From assembly GCA_034336665.1 (NCBI GenBank), contig CM067566.1, positions 29,790,330 to 29,854,329 on the forward strand: a stretch of DNA of 64,000 nt, in the 5' to 3' direction. Below the pieces are notes generated by a model. The model had not been told where the DNA came from and searched no databases. It saw only the letters and a list, made by a program, of their open reading frames with translations. Position 1 is the stretch's first letter. Each line of letters begins with the position of its first letter. Shown here piece by piece: positions 24,444-37,230 of this stretch. This stretch comes from Luscinia megarhynchos (taxonomy: Eukaryota > Chordata > Aves > Passeriformes > Turdidae). The position numbers and the translations under genes are program-made.

Positions 24444-27400
24444 CTTCAGAGCTTCACATTGGTAGAGAATCAACAGTAGATAACACAAGCTGTTGTCTTT
24501 CCTATTTTTAAAATGAATGACCCCTTCCTTTTTCTCGAATAGATGTTGTAATATATCTTCCACATGTCCATTTTTGACTACTAGAGTTCCTGTAATGAAA
24601 CATTGTGAACAAAACTTGCCAGATGTCTAGGCCCATTCTATTGGGCAGTGTGTGGCTATCACAGCCAGCATCCCTTTTTTCACATCCTTTCTCCTCAAAT
24701 GTTCTTATTTTATTATTACTTATCTTATTAGTCTGCTCCTTAACACTCTTAAATTTGGAAGTATTTTTTCCCATATGTTTGAGTCATAAATTACAAAAAT
24801 ATTTTTCTGTAAAAGAAAACTAGAAATCAAATCTTCATTTGTCTGGTGGAAAAAGGTCATGGTAGAGTCCGTGCAAATTCCATTAAAAAAAAAGAAAGAG
24901 CTCAAAGAGTCAAGATTTCTTCAATTTTCTCAAATATGTAAATCTTATATTATTTCTGGTTCTCAGTCATTTTGCTGTAATTTTAATGCTAAATATATTT
25001 GCCTCTATGTTGTACAGCCATATGCTGAAGGACAAACCACTTCAAAGGTCTTCAAAACATAGTTTGATGCTATCGACATGCAAATAATTTTAGGCATTGT
25101 TATAACCCCACATGAAATAATTTCTCATAACTGCTGCTGTTGGGCCCAGCTCTGGCTCTATGTTAGGGTAGATGGGATTACCAATTTCAGCTTCCCTCTG
25201 TAAATTTCCTTAATCCTCAATAACATACTAAGAGAAACAATTAAACACCCCTGCAAATTATAACAGGAAATAATTTTTGTTGACAAATCATAAATTAACA
25301 TTAACAAATTTGCCTTTTTTTTGGCTCTTGCAACCTCCTGGAAGTTTAAAGGCATTCTCTGCCTGATTTTAACTAGATGAGCAAGGAATTTTTCCAAGTG
25401 TTTGAGATTTGGAAAAATGAAAAAAAAAAAGCATAGAAGTTGGTGGAAGAAATTTTGCCTTCGACACTTATAAACAATATTAATTTCCAGCAAATGAATT
25501 TGCTCTTCATCCAGTGGAATTCACATGCAATTCTACATTATTATCCACAAATTATGGTTTCTCTTTTAACTTCAATTTTTAGACCCTTACTGAGTATTAA
25601 TATAATTTTCCTTTTTTTTTTTTTTCATTTCACAGATGACAGTTAAGGTTGGCTAAACCTTTGCAGCTGGCAATTAAAGAAAACAAATATTATGAAATGG
25701 ACTATTAAACTTTAAAATAATGATAGCAATAAAAGTTGGCACAGTTCTATTAAACAATGCTTTAAAAAAATTATCTTCTTCTCGTGCTTTATGCTTATGT
25801 TCACTGAGGTAATGCAATAGATCAGTGGACATAAAAAGGTGAGCAAACCTTTAAAAACCAAAGCTAGGCAGAAAAAAAGAGATAATATTAAGTTGTTTTA
25901 CTGAAGTTAATAAACCCTACATTCTGAGACAAATATCCTCAAGCCATTTGTTTAAACAAGCATTAAGTTTAGCAGTACTACACCATAACATGATACTCCA
26001 AATTAAACTTTTGCATCTCAAGTGACCTTTATTGGAGTTTTATAGTTCATAAATTCTTTACAATGGTGCTCTGTGGAGTAGTTTTAATAAATCTTGATTG
26101 TGCTGTAAATGTTACAGCACGTACTTAAAATGGCATCTCCATTCCTAACAAACACAAGTGTGGAATGATTCCCCTATTCCACATGGAGAATTTTGCTTCA
26201 GTACTCATGAAATAATGGAAAACATTCCAGTAATGACAGGGAAAACACCAAAAGTAACCCAGTCGGACTGGAGAAGAAAAACATCACTGATAAACATATT
26301 TTATCAAAGTAGATGGAAAGCATACTGATTTCTCATACACCAACAGGAAAATCTTCTGCCTTTTACAGAGCTCCTAAAGTACTCCAGGATAGAGACAGGA
26401 TTATGTTTTCCATTTTCTCTTTTAAGACTCGATTGCCTGGCAAAGTGTCAGATACATAGAACTCTCAACTGTGTGGTTGGTTTCACTTGCCCTAATACAC
26501 TGGGAGAAGTGCCTTGATAAAGTGTCTACTTAATCTCATTTATCTGTTCAAAATTATTTTTTTTCTTGGAAAGTGTAATGAAATAATATACTGAAAACAC
26601 CCTGATAATGTGTTAAACCACCTACTTTGATATTAAATTTTTTTTTCCTGCTCTATATGGTCCACCCTTTAATCCAGCTATTTATTCACTTATTGGCTTC
26701 TTAACATCTTTTCATATATTGTAGTTACATTTGATAGAAAAATCATCAACTGCAAGCCATCATTTTGAGGCAGCCATGAAATCCTCTATCTTAACAACTT
26801 CCACCTACTTAAGAGTTCCTTTATAAGTGTATTTTCTCATTCTTATACATATAATTTAGTTTCTTGCATACATCTGAGATCCTTTTCCAGTGTTCATAAT
26901 TTTCACAATATTTCTTTCTTGATCTCAGCTCAAATTTTTATCCTCTCTGTATTTTTGTCTTTTCTTTCTTTTCCCCAGATGGAAGAACATGAAAAAAATT
27001 GTCCTTTTTCCCTCATATAATTTGTTAAAGGTGTTTCTACTTAGATAAATTTAAGCATTTGAAAGGAAAAATTTTCAAACTTTGCTTTCTCTGTAGATGT
27101 TGCTACTGAAAATAAGCCAAGTTTAAAAAGAACTTCACATTTCCATGAATGTTAAATTATGGATTTTGAAGTCAGAATTCTATGCTTTTACTTCTTTTGA
27201 GGATCTTGTTCATAAAAAATGCACAAGTTAATGATGAATTAGTTAAAACATAAGTACTGCCATGAATGTTCTAATCCTTCCCTAAAATAAGCAAAATCTA
27301 CAAGATTTGTAAAGCTCTGTCTGTTTTTTTAGGGATGAATAGTGTGACTTTGAGAAAGTGTCATTACTGATCAATTAATTTGCTCATATTGAACAATATA

Positions 27401-30400
27401 TATGGTGCTCTGCAACAAAATAAATAGAATATATTGGATAGAGAGGTACAATCAAACGCAAATCATAAATGTTAAGCCTGGTATAAATTATTATTACAGA
27501 AAATCTATAAGAAAAAGATTTTCATAAGTGGTCCTGTAAGAAAATGTATAATGCAATATTAATGAATCTGAGTTACAGACCCATTATTAGTACTAGAAAT
27601 GTTTTTTTTAGCAGTAGTTAAATGTTGATCCTTGAAGACTGTTTAATAATGAATAACAGATTCAAAATATGGTCTACTTTTCCTGAGGATAGAAATATGC
27701 AGATCAAGGTATCTGAGCAATTTAAAGAAGGCAGAGGTTAATAGTCTCTATAATTGCCAGAACCTGTGATGAGTACTTAAAGCAAACAATCAACATTCAG
27801 TATGGGCTATCTATAAATTACACCATGGTGTTAGAAGTGGGAGTTGTTCTACTACATTGTTTTGATGATATTGTCTATGATTACAGAATGTGAATGTTTT
27901 TCTGTGCCAACACTTTACATTTACTCTGTAAACAGCTAAATGCATATGAAAGGATTATGGACACAGCAGAACATGATTTTTAGTGAAGGTGAGACAATCA
28001 AACTATCCTTATTTTGTTTTCTAGATGCATTTATAGGGTTTTTTGAGTATTATAAGGGTAAGTTTTTTATATTTGAAAGGTTTTGATGCTGCACTTTTGA
28101 TTTTAGGTTATGTTGAGTAAAATTTTCATGCGTATCACGCTTAGAATTTAGTATATTATACATGATGAGAATGAAAGCCAATACATTGGTCTCAAGCATT
28201 TGATTTGTACTTTCTGAAACAAGGATTGTATTGCATTTGGAAGTTAGAGGAAATTTTAACTCTTTCATCCTTCTTTGTTTTTATTATTTGAAGGGCGTCA
28301 TTCAAGGAAAGCTCAAGTGATACTGGATTCTGAATGTGCAAGGGGCTATAGCAAAAGGTTCTAGAAATTCCTTCAATCCTGAAACAGGGGAGACAGAGAC
28401 AGAAGCAGGAATGGAGGCATGGAGAAGCATTTTTGTATGGACAATAAGTGTCACTTGAGCTTTCTGTTCAATCAGGGCAAAAAATAGTCAACTAGAGATT
28501 AACTACTACACCCCTACAGTGATCAAGCTGGTTGGCCAAAATCACCCCAGAGCCCAGACTCTTAAGGTGTTTAGCCTTGTGCAAATTTGCATGGTTATGA
28601 ACCAGTTCTAAAATAGTCTCTGAATTAGGAATACCCATAAAAATATGCATTTGGAAATGTTTTTGTTGCAGCATTTTTTTTTTTGTGAATACCTTTCACA
28701 CAGAAAAGCAAAACCCAAGTTGCACTGTGTAGGGTTTTCTATGAAAAATCGTGCTGACTGAACACCACCCACAAACTGGACAATGTCTGGTTAAGTCATC
28801 CTCTTCTCATTTATAACCATCACTTGAAAACACACATTCCAAAACACATATAGCAAAAATAGATCACCTAGAATAATATATATTGAGCTTAAATATAAAC
28901 TCTTCCCAGCTTGAGTGACAGTCTGTTTTTACTGCCTAATAATGTGGAACTTGAGATGTGCGGAGTGGAAGATTTTACCTGGCTAATAATAAATAATTGT
29001 TCTACTTCATATGGAAAAATGTTTTGTAACAGGTTGTTATGACCTTATCTTCTTGGTAGCAGAAAATGGTTTTATCTCCCATCAGCAGAGAAATAGCTCA
29101 AGGAAGAGTCATCTGAGTGATCAAATAGAATTGTGCCCAAACAATATGAACTTAGCTTTCTGAAGAATAACGACAATGTGAATAAAAGAAGAAAAAAAGT
29201 CCAGTCCCAGTCCAGTTTTCTACTTCTTGCTTCTATCTTATAAATAGGATGCAGCATCATGTCCTTACTTGAAAGAGATTGTTATTGGTTTTTAAAATTA
29301 TTTTGGCACATATTTTAAAATAAAAAATGAGAAAGAAACCAAGGAATTTTAAATAAGTGTTTTCTGACTTTTGCATGTCAACAGAATTTAGTTAGTAGAA
29401 ATTCCTCTCATGTGAAAAATATTGGACACTGGAAAGCTAGGCCCTAACTCCTACTTTCCTAAGTTAAACAAGGAGATGCACATCCATGAGCAGCAACAGA
29501 GAGGTCAATTACCTATGAATAATTTCATTCGTGTATAGACGTTCCGCTAGAGACTGAGGTTACATAACTCTAGGAAATCTGTCCAGGTCTGACACACACA
29601 AAACACACGCTATATCCTTCACTTCATCATAAAATTTGCAGAAGTCCACTGGAGTTACACATAAATATTGCATTGCTGTGTTTTAACTGGGTACTCCATA
29701 TTCATTGTGACAAGGGGATAATGCAACTTGCTCTGCATAAAAACTGCTCCTGACTGCATTTCAAGTTTCCTTTTTCTTTTATCCTAACAGATTTCCAAAA
29801 CTAAGTTCCTCCAAGCACAATCTTCATTCAGAGCTCAGTTTCTGGGAGCTCAGGGTAGACTTGTGCTTACTTCTCTTGCAATTTTTGAGCACTGAAAGGC
29901 TAGCTGTGCTGAAAAGGGTTGCATTTTTTTTCAAAGTGATAATGGTCTTGAAGTATAGAAAAGATTGCTGCAGAGAGGAGAGGGATAGACTGCTTTCCAT
30001 ATCTGAAATGCATGTGACAAAAAATAAATTAAAGAAAGGTAGATTAAGGCTGACATACCTCAGAAAACTTTCTATCTTTAAGGACCATATTGCTTTGGGA
30101 AAGTGTGGGAGCACCATGACTGGATGTTAGACAGTATCTGTCAGGTCGTGAACGAGGTGCACTTGATTTTGGCTTGAGGAAAGAAATGGAGTAGATAATT
30201 TCCTAATGTTCCTGCCAGCTGTGTTTTCTATTATTCTCAGTGACTAGACATTAGGAGGAAATCATGTGTGATTTATCTATGTGCCAATGGATACACTAGT
30301 TTCTTTCCATTTCAGTGATTAATTGTTCTAATGCAAGGCTCCCAAAACTTTATAATAAAGCTGGTGAGACTTTTGCACAGCCAAGAAGTTGTTAAAATCT

Positions 30401-31544
30401 GACATCCAATTCCACTTTTAAAACAGGTTTCAACCAAACGCTTCTAATAAAACTTTTTCAAGTTTCTCACACAAATTAAAAAAAAATAAAAATCAGATTG
30501 TTTTATAGGTGAAATAATCCCTCATTTACATGTCAAAGTCCATTCTATGTTTCCCTTCAGATTTGAAAAAAAAATTAATTATTTATGAATGCTACTGTTA
30601 CTGTAGACAACAGCTTCTCAAGACACTGATAATACAGACATGTACAAACAAGTATAGTGAAATACTGTACCTTATTTATGAGTGATTAGACAAGCTTGTT
30701 GACTCAAGATGGGACAAGGCTATTTTTCTAAATAAGATTGTATAACAGTGTCACTCCTTTTGTAATGTTTTAGATTTTTTAAAAAGTTTTTGAATATTTT
30801 TTTTGATACAACAAAACTCATTTTTTCACTTATTCATTTGTAGAACTTGCACAACATCACAGCTTCTATCAAAGTAGAATACATTTACCTGGATAATTAA
30901 TTTGCAAAAGGGAGGATCTGGTTCAACAAGCAAATTAAACAAAGAGGTAAACCTAAGTAATTCTGGAAGGGATAGAAGGAGGGAAATGAGCGATCATTCA
31001 AATTTGCAAGGCAAATTCATGCCAAATGACAACTGAAGGTTACAGTAACCTTGAAGAAAATTACTCATACAAGCATATATTATAAGGATATTTTTCTTGC
31101 ATTGTTTCCCTGTCAAACAGTGGGAATGTTCCACTTTTCTGAAGTGTTTCTGTGGACAATACAAGGTAAGCCTAAAAATAGGTTCTGGTAGGTTCCCTCT
31201 GTAGTGTTGGGGTACCAACACAAATTTTTTTCATTCAAACTCTGATCTTCACATTTTTATCTTCTAGATTTGAACATCCAGTACATAATGGGTCTTTTTT
31301 TACTGTTAATTTTTTCCTGAGTCATAGAATTAAGGACTAAATCAATGTGAAGTGTAATTGCAACACTTCTATCTCTAAAGAACCTTGCATTTTCCAACAA
31401 GGAAGACTGGAGGTTGCAGTTGATTAGAGAGATGTGAAGATGATACCATTTCTGTTGCTTGTTGTTATATCAGTAATAGTGTATTAATGGCTGTGAGGTG
31501 CATAAGCTGTAGTAACTACTAATATTTACTTTGCTAGCTGGATC
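24444..31544. other. AT-rich non-coding sequence
   Basis: About 7 kb with no recognised gene or mobile element. Homopolymer runs occur (poly(T) near 25611-25625, poly(A) near 25421-25430). Acceptor-like sites such as TTTTCCCCAG near 26979 lead only to very short frames. A small hairpin lies at 26100-26120. Confidence 0.5.
26100..26120 (+). repeat. perfect 9-bp hairpin, 3-nt loop
   Basis: GTGCTGTAA (26100-26108), loop ATG, TTACAGCAC (26112-26120). The arms are exact complements. Function unknown. Confidence 0.85.
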
Positions 31545-31879
31545 TTTGTATTGGGCTTGCATGACAAGGTTTTGGTAGTGGAGGGCTCCAGGAGTGGCCT
31601 GTCTGAGAAGCTGCCAGAAGCTTCCCCCATGTCCAACAGAGCCATTCCCTGGCAGCTCCAGGATGGGCCCATCAGCCATGGTAGGCAATATGTGGGGACA
31701 ATGGCTCTGCAGACACCAGGGTCAGTGCGAAAGGAAGGGAGGACGTGCTGCAGGCAGGAGAGCAGAAATCCCTCTGTAGCCTGTGGTTAACACCATGGGG
31801 GAGGCAGCTGTGCCCCTGATCCCTGTGTATGTCCATTGGGAAGCACCTGAAGGGCCCCACGCTGGAGCAGCTGGATGCC
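31545..31879 (+). mobile_element. older ERV-derived repeat, left part
   Basis: From about 31545 (TTGCATGACAAGGTTTTGG) to 31879 the sequence matches, from memory, a common avian endogenous-retrovirus-derived repeat whose hallmark is recurring CACGCTGGAGCAG phrases. Here that phrase is at about 31858-31870. The block is clearly richer in GC than its surroundings. It stops at a younger LTR inserted at 31880 and resumes at 32553. Overlapping open frames (31551-31790 plus, 31470-31688 minus and others) are side effects of composition and no intact retroviral domain is visible. Assignment to the ERVL internal leader region is an inference. Confidence 0.6.
31875..31879 (+). repeat. target-site duplication, left copy (ATGCC)
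   Basis: ATGCC immediately before the LTR is repeated immediately after it at 32553-32557. Confidence 0.8.
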
Positions 31880-32552
31880 TGTCTTGGGTTACAATACAGG
31901 ATGTCACCATCAGTTTAAGTCGGGTAGGGTAGTGATTCCTGATCTCCATGGCACATATTATCTGCTAATGGGCCATCTTTAAGACTTTATCTTTTCCACA
32001 ACCCATCCTCCCTCCAGGAAGACCATCTGCTGCTGGCCCCACTGCATGACTGATAAAATTACGTCATCCCACTGGGAGATGCTCCAGCCAGAGGGAGGAG
32101 CCAAGCCTTTCCTACCTAGAGAAAAACTGAGATTTTGGACACCAAGGCAACCTTCTTTACACTGGATTCCAGAGAAAAGCCAGACCTTTCCACATAATCC
32201 CTGAACCTTCAGAGGAAAACTGCACCTTCTACAGGAGCACTGCCTCAGCTGAACCACATCTGCCACTGCAAGAGGATGCAGCCACCATTTAATGGGACAG
32301 CTACCAACACCCTGACTGACTGGGGTCAGGTTTTATTCTGACTCTGTCAGTGTTTTGGGATTGCTCTTTGTAATACTGTATTTCTATTTTAATTTTCCTA
32401 ATAAAGAACTGTTATTCCTAAATCCCATATACTTGCCTGAGAGCCCCTTAATTTCAAAATTGTAATAATTTAGGGGGAGGGGGTTTACATTCTCCATTTC
32501 AAAGAGAAGCTCCTGCCTTTCTTGGCAGATGTCTGTCCTCCAAACCAGGACA
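31880..32552 (+). mobile_element. 673-bp solo ERV LTR inserted in older repeat
   Basis: A complete LTR: it begins TGTCTTGG at 31880 and ends CCAGGACA at 32552, with inverted termini matching at 7 of 8 positions. It is flanked on both sides by ATGCC, a perfect 5-bp target-site duplication. The plus orientation is supported by AATAAA at 32400-32405 (TCCTAATAAAGAACTG), leaving about 150 bp of R/U5. A full TTACGTCA CRE/ATF-like site lies at 32059-32066 in the presumed U3. No primer-binding site or internal region adjoins it, so it is a solo LTR. I recognise it as an abundant passerine LTR family but cannot name the subfamily. A 5-bp duplication fits ERVL; a betaretrovirus-like element would give 6 bp, so the class is open. 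ORFs across it (31979-32266 and 32384-32641, minus) are shadows. Confidence 0.85.
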
Positions 32553-32719
32553 ATGCCCAAAAGAGGCTTTGTCCCTTTGGGAAGCCCGCTCTGGAGCTGG
32601 CTTCTGGCAGGATAAATGGATCCGTGGAGAGAGGGTTTCACACTGGAGCAGGTTTGCTCTTGGACTCATGATCCAACAGGGGACCAGCGTTGGAGCAGCC
32701 TGTGCCTGAAGAACTGCAG
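32553..32719 (+). mobile_element. older ERV-derived repeat, right part
   Basis: It continues the repeat interrupted at 31879. It starts with the duplicated ATGCC and carries further CTGGAGCAG-type phrases (CACACTGGAGCAGG near 32640, GCGTTGGAGCAGCCTG near 32688). It fades into AT-rich unique sequence after GAACTGCAGTCAG at about 32719. Left and right parts are collinear with one element when the LTR and one ATGCC copy are set aside. Confidence 0.6.
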
Positions 32720-35272
32720 TCAGAAAAATATTGTATAAAAATTGAATTACTGGAGAAAGTTTGCTTTAGGCATTTTGATTTGACTCTTACTCTCCTTTGG
32801 ATAAGAGAAAACCAACAGAGGTGTGCTTGTAGAAACTTCAGAGGTAAATCCTTTGGGATGATATCTCCAGGAACACAATTCTCACACCAGAAGCTCTGAA
32901 ACAAGCAACACCTAGACAGTGATTTGTTTTTGAGTATGACAGAAGGTTTTCGGTTCGTGGGTGACAGGTATTTTTTCCCAGCTGTCCTGATGTTAAACTA
33001 ATGATTTCACTGTCTCCTGCAGATTTATGGCCATATGACTGGTGCTAGATTATCAAACAGAACTGCCATTGGCCCTGAAAAGAGCACTGCAGTAGCAAAA
33101 AGCTGGAGAAAGCAGACCTGGCTATAAGAGGAACAGCAACAAATAATTGTTTCTTTTATCTTGTGTTTTTCTGAAGTGAGGTATAGTGCCTCCCTTTAAG
33201 AGACAAAAGATCAACATTCAACTTGTGCCAGATACAGCCTGAGCTATTTAGAGGTAGATTAGAATTATTCAGAGAACAGGACTCCATCTACTGTATTTGA
33301 GCTGCTTTCAGATTGCTGGACTGAGGGAAAAAAAAGTACTGAGCAATTATTAATTAGATGGTAAACCTCATCCAGCAGAGACTGTCTTGTTGCTGCCTAA
33401 CATGCAAAATTGTAAATATGGAGTTTCAGAAGATTTCTTTATTGTAAAGATGCATTTCCACTGACTATCATGCAGTGAATTATTCTGCACTGCATGTTTT
33501 CCAAAGTCAGAATTTTCCTTTCCTAAACTATTGTCTATTTTTTACTGGGGCATAAGCTTGCCCCAGTTTTTGCATGCTGAATTATAATTTTTTTATAGGT
33601 AGTAAATTTTAATCCTATATAAAAATATCACCTTAAATTATTGTTCTCATTTTTATCCAGTTGCAGAGAAAATGATGAGAAAAATAAATCAGTGTCTGAT
33701 AATATGCTATAAATCATGGGGAATTTCTGGTGGGTTTAAGAGTGTCCTTGTAAAATAATGTTCTGATTGCACAGAGAAATGTCAGCCTGGGTAAATTATC
33801 TGAATAAAAGTGGCCGATAGGTGTTAAGATAGTTTTTTGTGAGGTCACCTTGAAAGCTGTATTGGAAACAGGCTGAGTCCCATTCTCACACTAAAAGCCA
33901 AGAAAGTAGAGTTATTTAAACATGCCTTCCTTCTCTTTCTTCTTTTTTTTGGTTGTTGTTGTTTCTTGGTTTTATGGGGTTTGTTTGTTTGTTTGGTTTG
34001 GTTTTTTTAAAGGAAAGCACTGAAGGGTAGATTTTGACTTCAACATGTACTATAAGATATTGATGAATTATACTTTCCTAGTGTAACCTTAGGCCTGCCA
34101 GTCAGAAAGAATTGCTGCTTCAGGCCCTAAGGTGGAAACAGGTGGGTTCTCTGGAGGACTTGAAATATGCAAATAAAAAGTATCAGATCAAAATATTAGT
34201 AGGTGTGAAATGGGGGGAGAATGCCAGAATACTGTTGGTGTTAGATGGTTGCAGACAACTTATCATGAAGGTCAAAAGTGCAAACTTTTGCTGCCCAGCT
34301 ATGGAATAAGGAATCATGCCTCCTCTCCTTGCCCCTATAGCACCTGTGCTGCTGTGGGTTTGCCTAAATATGATTCAAGCCAACCTCCCTTTCTAAACCA
34401 CTAAGTACATAACTGATGGTGAAAAAAATGAAAACCCTTAGTATTTCTACTCAAGTATCCTTACCAAAACAGAACCTCTTTCACTAATTTTAAGAAATCA
34501 TGCCTACAGGGAGGAAAACTTCTTCCTACCATTTTCCCTGGCAAATATGCTCTTTGAAGTAGTTTCAGAGCAAATCTGAGTGCTCTCTTTGTGCATAAGA
34601 TTCTTCAATCAGATAAGAAATTACAGAGCAATTTCAAGAAATATTTTTACACTTTTCAATATGAAGATGTAGAAACCCCTCTTATTGTTCTCTGTTCCAA
34701 TCATGGATCAATATGTGTTTCTTTATATGGCCACATAAAGAAAACAGAGTATATTTTACATATAACTATTGTAGTTCTGTAATAAGCATGTAAGAAGAGG
34801 GAGGTTTACCTGATTCCTCCCCCACAGTCTTATTGTTTCCATTAAGCCTTGAAAAGTGAAGATAAAGCAGTGCAAAATAAAAAGATGACTAATGCTACCA
34901 GAGAAAATGTGACCTTTTCTCATTGCATGAAGAATATATATGGCATTCAGAATGACAGAAACAGAGTAGTAAATGTGGCCAAAATAAGATGTAGCCCACC
35001 TTTGTGCATTGAGATAGGATCAAGCAGACATAGACAAGCACCATCTATGGTTGATAACATGTTTTGCCGAAAAATATTAAAAATATTACAACAGCCTTTG
35101 AACACTATCCAGTGCTTTCTGTCCTGGAGAATTTTCTTTCTTAGAATCCAAATAAAGAATATTTCTATACATAGGGAAAATAGATCTAGTCTTTGTCTTT
35201 TAACCGAATGATCATCTATAATATAACTCATTAAGTGTCCTCTCCTAATTTATATGTTTTTTTTTGTCTCAG
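32720..35272. other. AT-rich non-coding sequence
   Basis: No recognised gene. It contains the T/G-rich tract at 33941-34008. The 120-codon frame at 34849-35211 has no motif and an AT-driven composition. A long T-run ending in CTCAG (35256-35272) precedes the candidate exon below. Confidence 0.5.
33941..34008 (+). repeat. T/G-rich low-complexity tract
   Basis: TCTTTTTTTTGGTTGTTGTTG and GTTTGTTTGTTTGGTTTGG with short interruptions, a degenerate (TTTG)n/(TTG)n simple repeat. Confidence 0.85.
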
Positions 35273-35342
35273 GCTCCCACCCAGAGCTCAAACTGCAGCT
35301 TGCAGACAGACCTACCTGCACCAGATATGCTCCTCAACACTG
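35273..35342 (+). other. candidate 70-bp internal exon (unidentified)
   Basis: A strong acceptor (nine T followed by GTCTCAG, AG at 35271-35272) and a GT donor (CTG then GTAACT, GT at 35343-35344) bracket 70 bases that are clearly more GC-balanced than the flanks. All three plus frames are open through most of it, so reading frame and coding status cannot be decided. The third frame reaches a TAA across the donor. It could be an exon of a protein gene or a long non-coding RNA, or a chance pair of sites. I do not recognise any product. Confidence 0.2.
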
Positions 35343-35799
35343 GTAACTGGCCTAAGACAGTGAAATTAATATAATCAGCTCTTAGGAAAAACAAGAAGCT
35401 GCTACTATCCAAACTTCTAGATATTTTAGAATTCAAAAATTCAATTGAGGAAATGAAGAACAATCAATATGTGCATTTAAGTGAATTGTTATGTGAATGG
35501 TTTACTATAACTATACCATAGTGTTTAATTCTTTTTTTAAATGCAAAATATGCTTTTAGTTTGGACATTAGAGGCAAATTTGAGGAGATAGTTATGGTTA
35601 GTTAGAGATCAGGAACTAATAAAGCTTATGTTTTGTAAAGTTATTTTCTAAGTGAAAAATCCATTATTTTATTTTCATATTCTTAAATATATTTCTCCTT
35701 AATGGTGTTATTTCCTGGTTAAAATTGAATTTATTAAAGATTTTGCTCCAGAGAGCTTCTACAGATTCAATTTTGTTTCTTTGTTATCAGAAAGTCTTG
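35343..35799. other. AT-rich non-coding sequence
   Basis: Nothing recognised. Confidence 0.5.
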
Positions 35800-37230
35800 A
35801 GAACAGATACTATTGAATGCTTCAGTCTTTTTTGAGTCATTCTTAATCTTCTCTACTTCACTGTTAAGCAGCTAGCTATGTTTTGATTTTCTCTTTCTGC
35901 ATTTAGTGAACCTTATCTTGTTTCCTTTTATGTCACTGTGCTTTTTTGATCTTATCCCTAAGGGTCTTGAGCTGTTCCTTTATATTCACATTAAAACCTA
36001 TAATCTTCTTTCCACTTTTTGTTTGATTCTTTTTGAATTTTCAGGTCACTGGAGAAATTCTGATGTCTCTACAATAGTTTCTTACTATTCTGTCATTCTT
36101 TGCTTCACTTGCAAATAAGCTACCACTATGCATTAAATACCTTCTCTCTGAGTAACTTCCAGCAGTGCTGCACTCCTGTGCCCTTTAACTATTTTCTCTT
36201 CCCAGTAGGCAGTCTCCTGTTTTCCAGGAAAAGGTGTAGTTTGCCTTCCCTCTCAGTCATCACTTTCCTGCTTTTTTACCTTCACACTTCACTACTTCTC
36301 ACATATTTTCTGTAATCTTTCACAATTTTATTTTCTGATTGTACCTATTGTTTGCATGTTCTATAATTTTAGTTAGTTGAAACAATATCTTAAAAAGGAG
36401 CATCCTTTAATCTTTAAAAAAAAAATTACCAGCAAAATATTCTGTGCACTTACTGTGTCATCCCTTGCCCTTTAGGTATCTCTGATTGCAATCTCCTTTT
36501 GTTATAAGGCTTTAATTAAAAAAAAAGTCAACCATTTTGTCTTCTAGCTTATGTGGAATATGTGAATTCTTCTCTGCAGTTATGAGCCTTTTATAAAAGA
36601 AAATAATCTAGCAAAATTCTCTCCTTTCCCTGAACTTGTGAAAAATACGCCTTTAATACATGGTGCACCTTTCTCTCTTGTTCCTACACCTGTCATTCCT
36701 AAGGAGATTGCATCTCTATATCAGTAATGAACCTCTGTGGTTTAGCTCAGCAGCTTTCTGTGATGACATTTTCCTCATGTTTTAGCTGTGTTTTAACAAA
36801 TAGTTCTCTCTACATACTCCCATACTAGGACAGCTCTGTAATAACATCCCAAGGGCTGACCTCTTACTTGACCCTCTCATGGCTGTGATTCACCTCTGCC
36901 TAAATTTAGACAGAAAATGGGCTTTTGTGTTTGATTTCTTTTCCTCTCTCTTCGCTTCTGAGATTTTATCACAGATCTAGGCTATTTTGAAATCTCCTCC
37001 CCTGTGTGCACTCAAAGATGCTCCTTTTCTTTCCACAGCCCTTATAAACCGTTTTTTGCTGCCTCCTTTGTGTAATGCCGTGCCAGACATCATGACACCT
37101 ATTTACTTTCATTACTTCTTTGAAATGTTCATCTCCAAGTCATCTGTCTCCATCTACCTCCATGATTTTTATCACACTTAGCTGCTATCTTCTGTTCTCC
37201 CACTCTGCTGTCAGATTCTTGAAGTCTCTT
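35800..37230 (+). other. long pyrimidine-biased stretch
   Basis: About 1.4 kb in which the plus strand is visibly C/T-rich and G-poor, with repeated words such as CTCTCT, TTCCTT and TTCTCC. It is the longest of three such tracts in the window. Open frames within it (35906-36118, 36100-36315, 36987-37181) are Phe/Leu/Ser/Pro-rich readings of pyrimidines and are not taken as genes. It could be an aged repeat with strand bias or transcription-associated skew. Confidence 0.4.

Noticed and set aside
26950..27020. Strong acceptor TTCTTTTCCCCAG followed by ATG
   Set aside because: The frame stops after 13 codons and no donor follows. Pyrimidine runs ending in CAG are common in AT-rich DNA.
34849..35211. 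120-codon plus-strand frame
   Set aside because: AT-driven composition and no recognisable domain. Within chance length.
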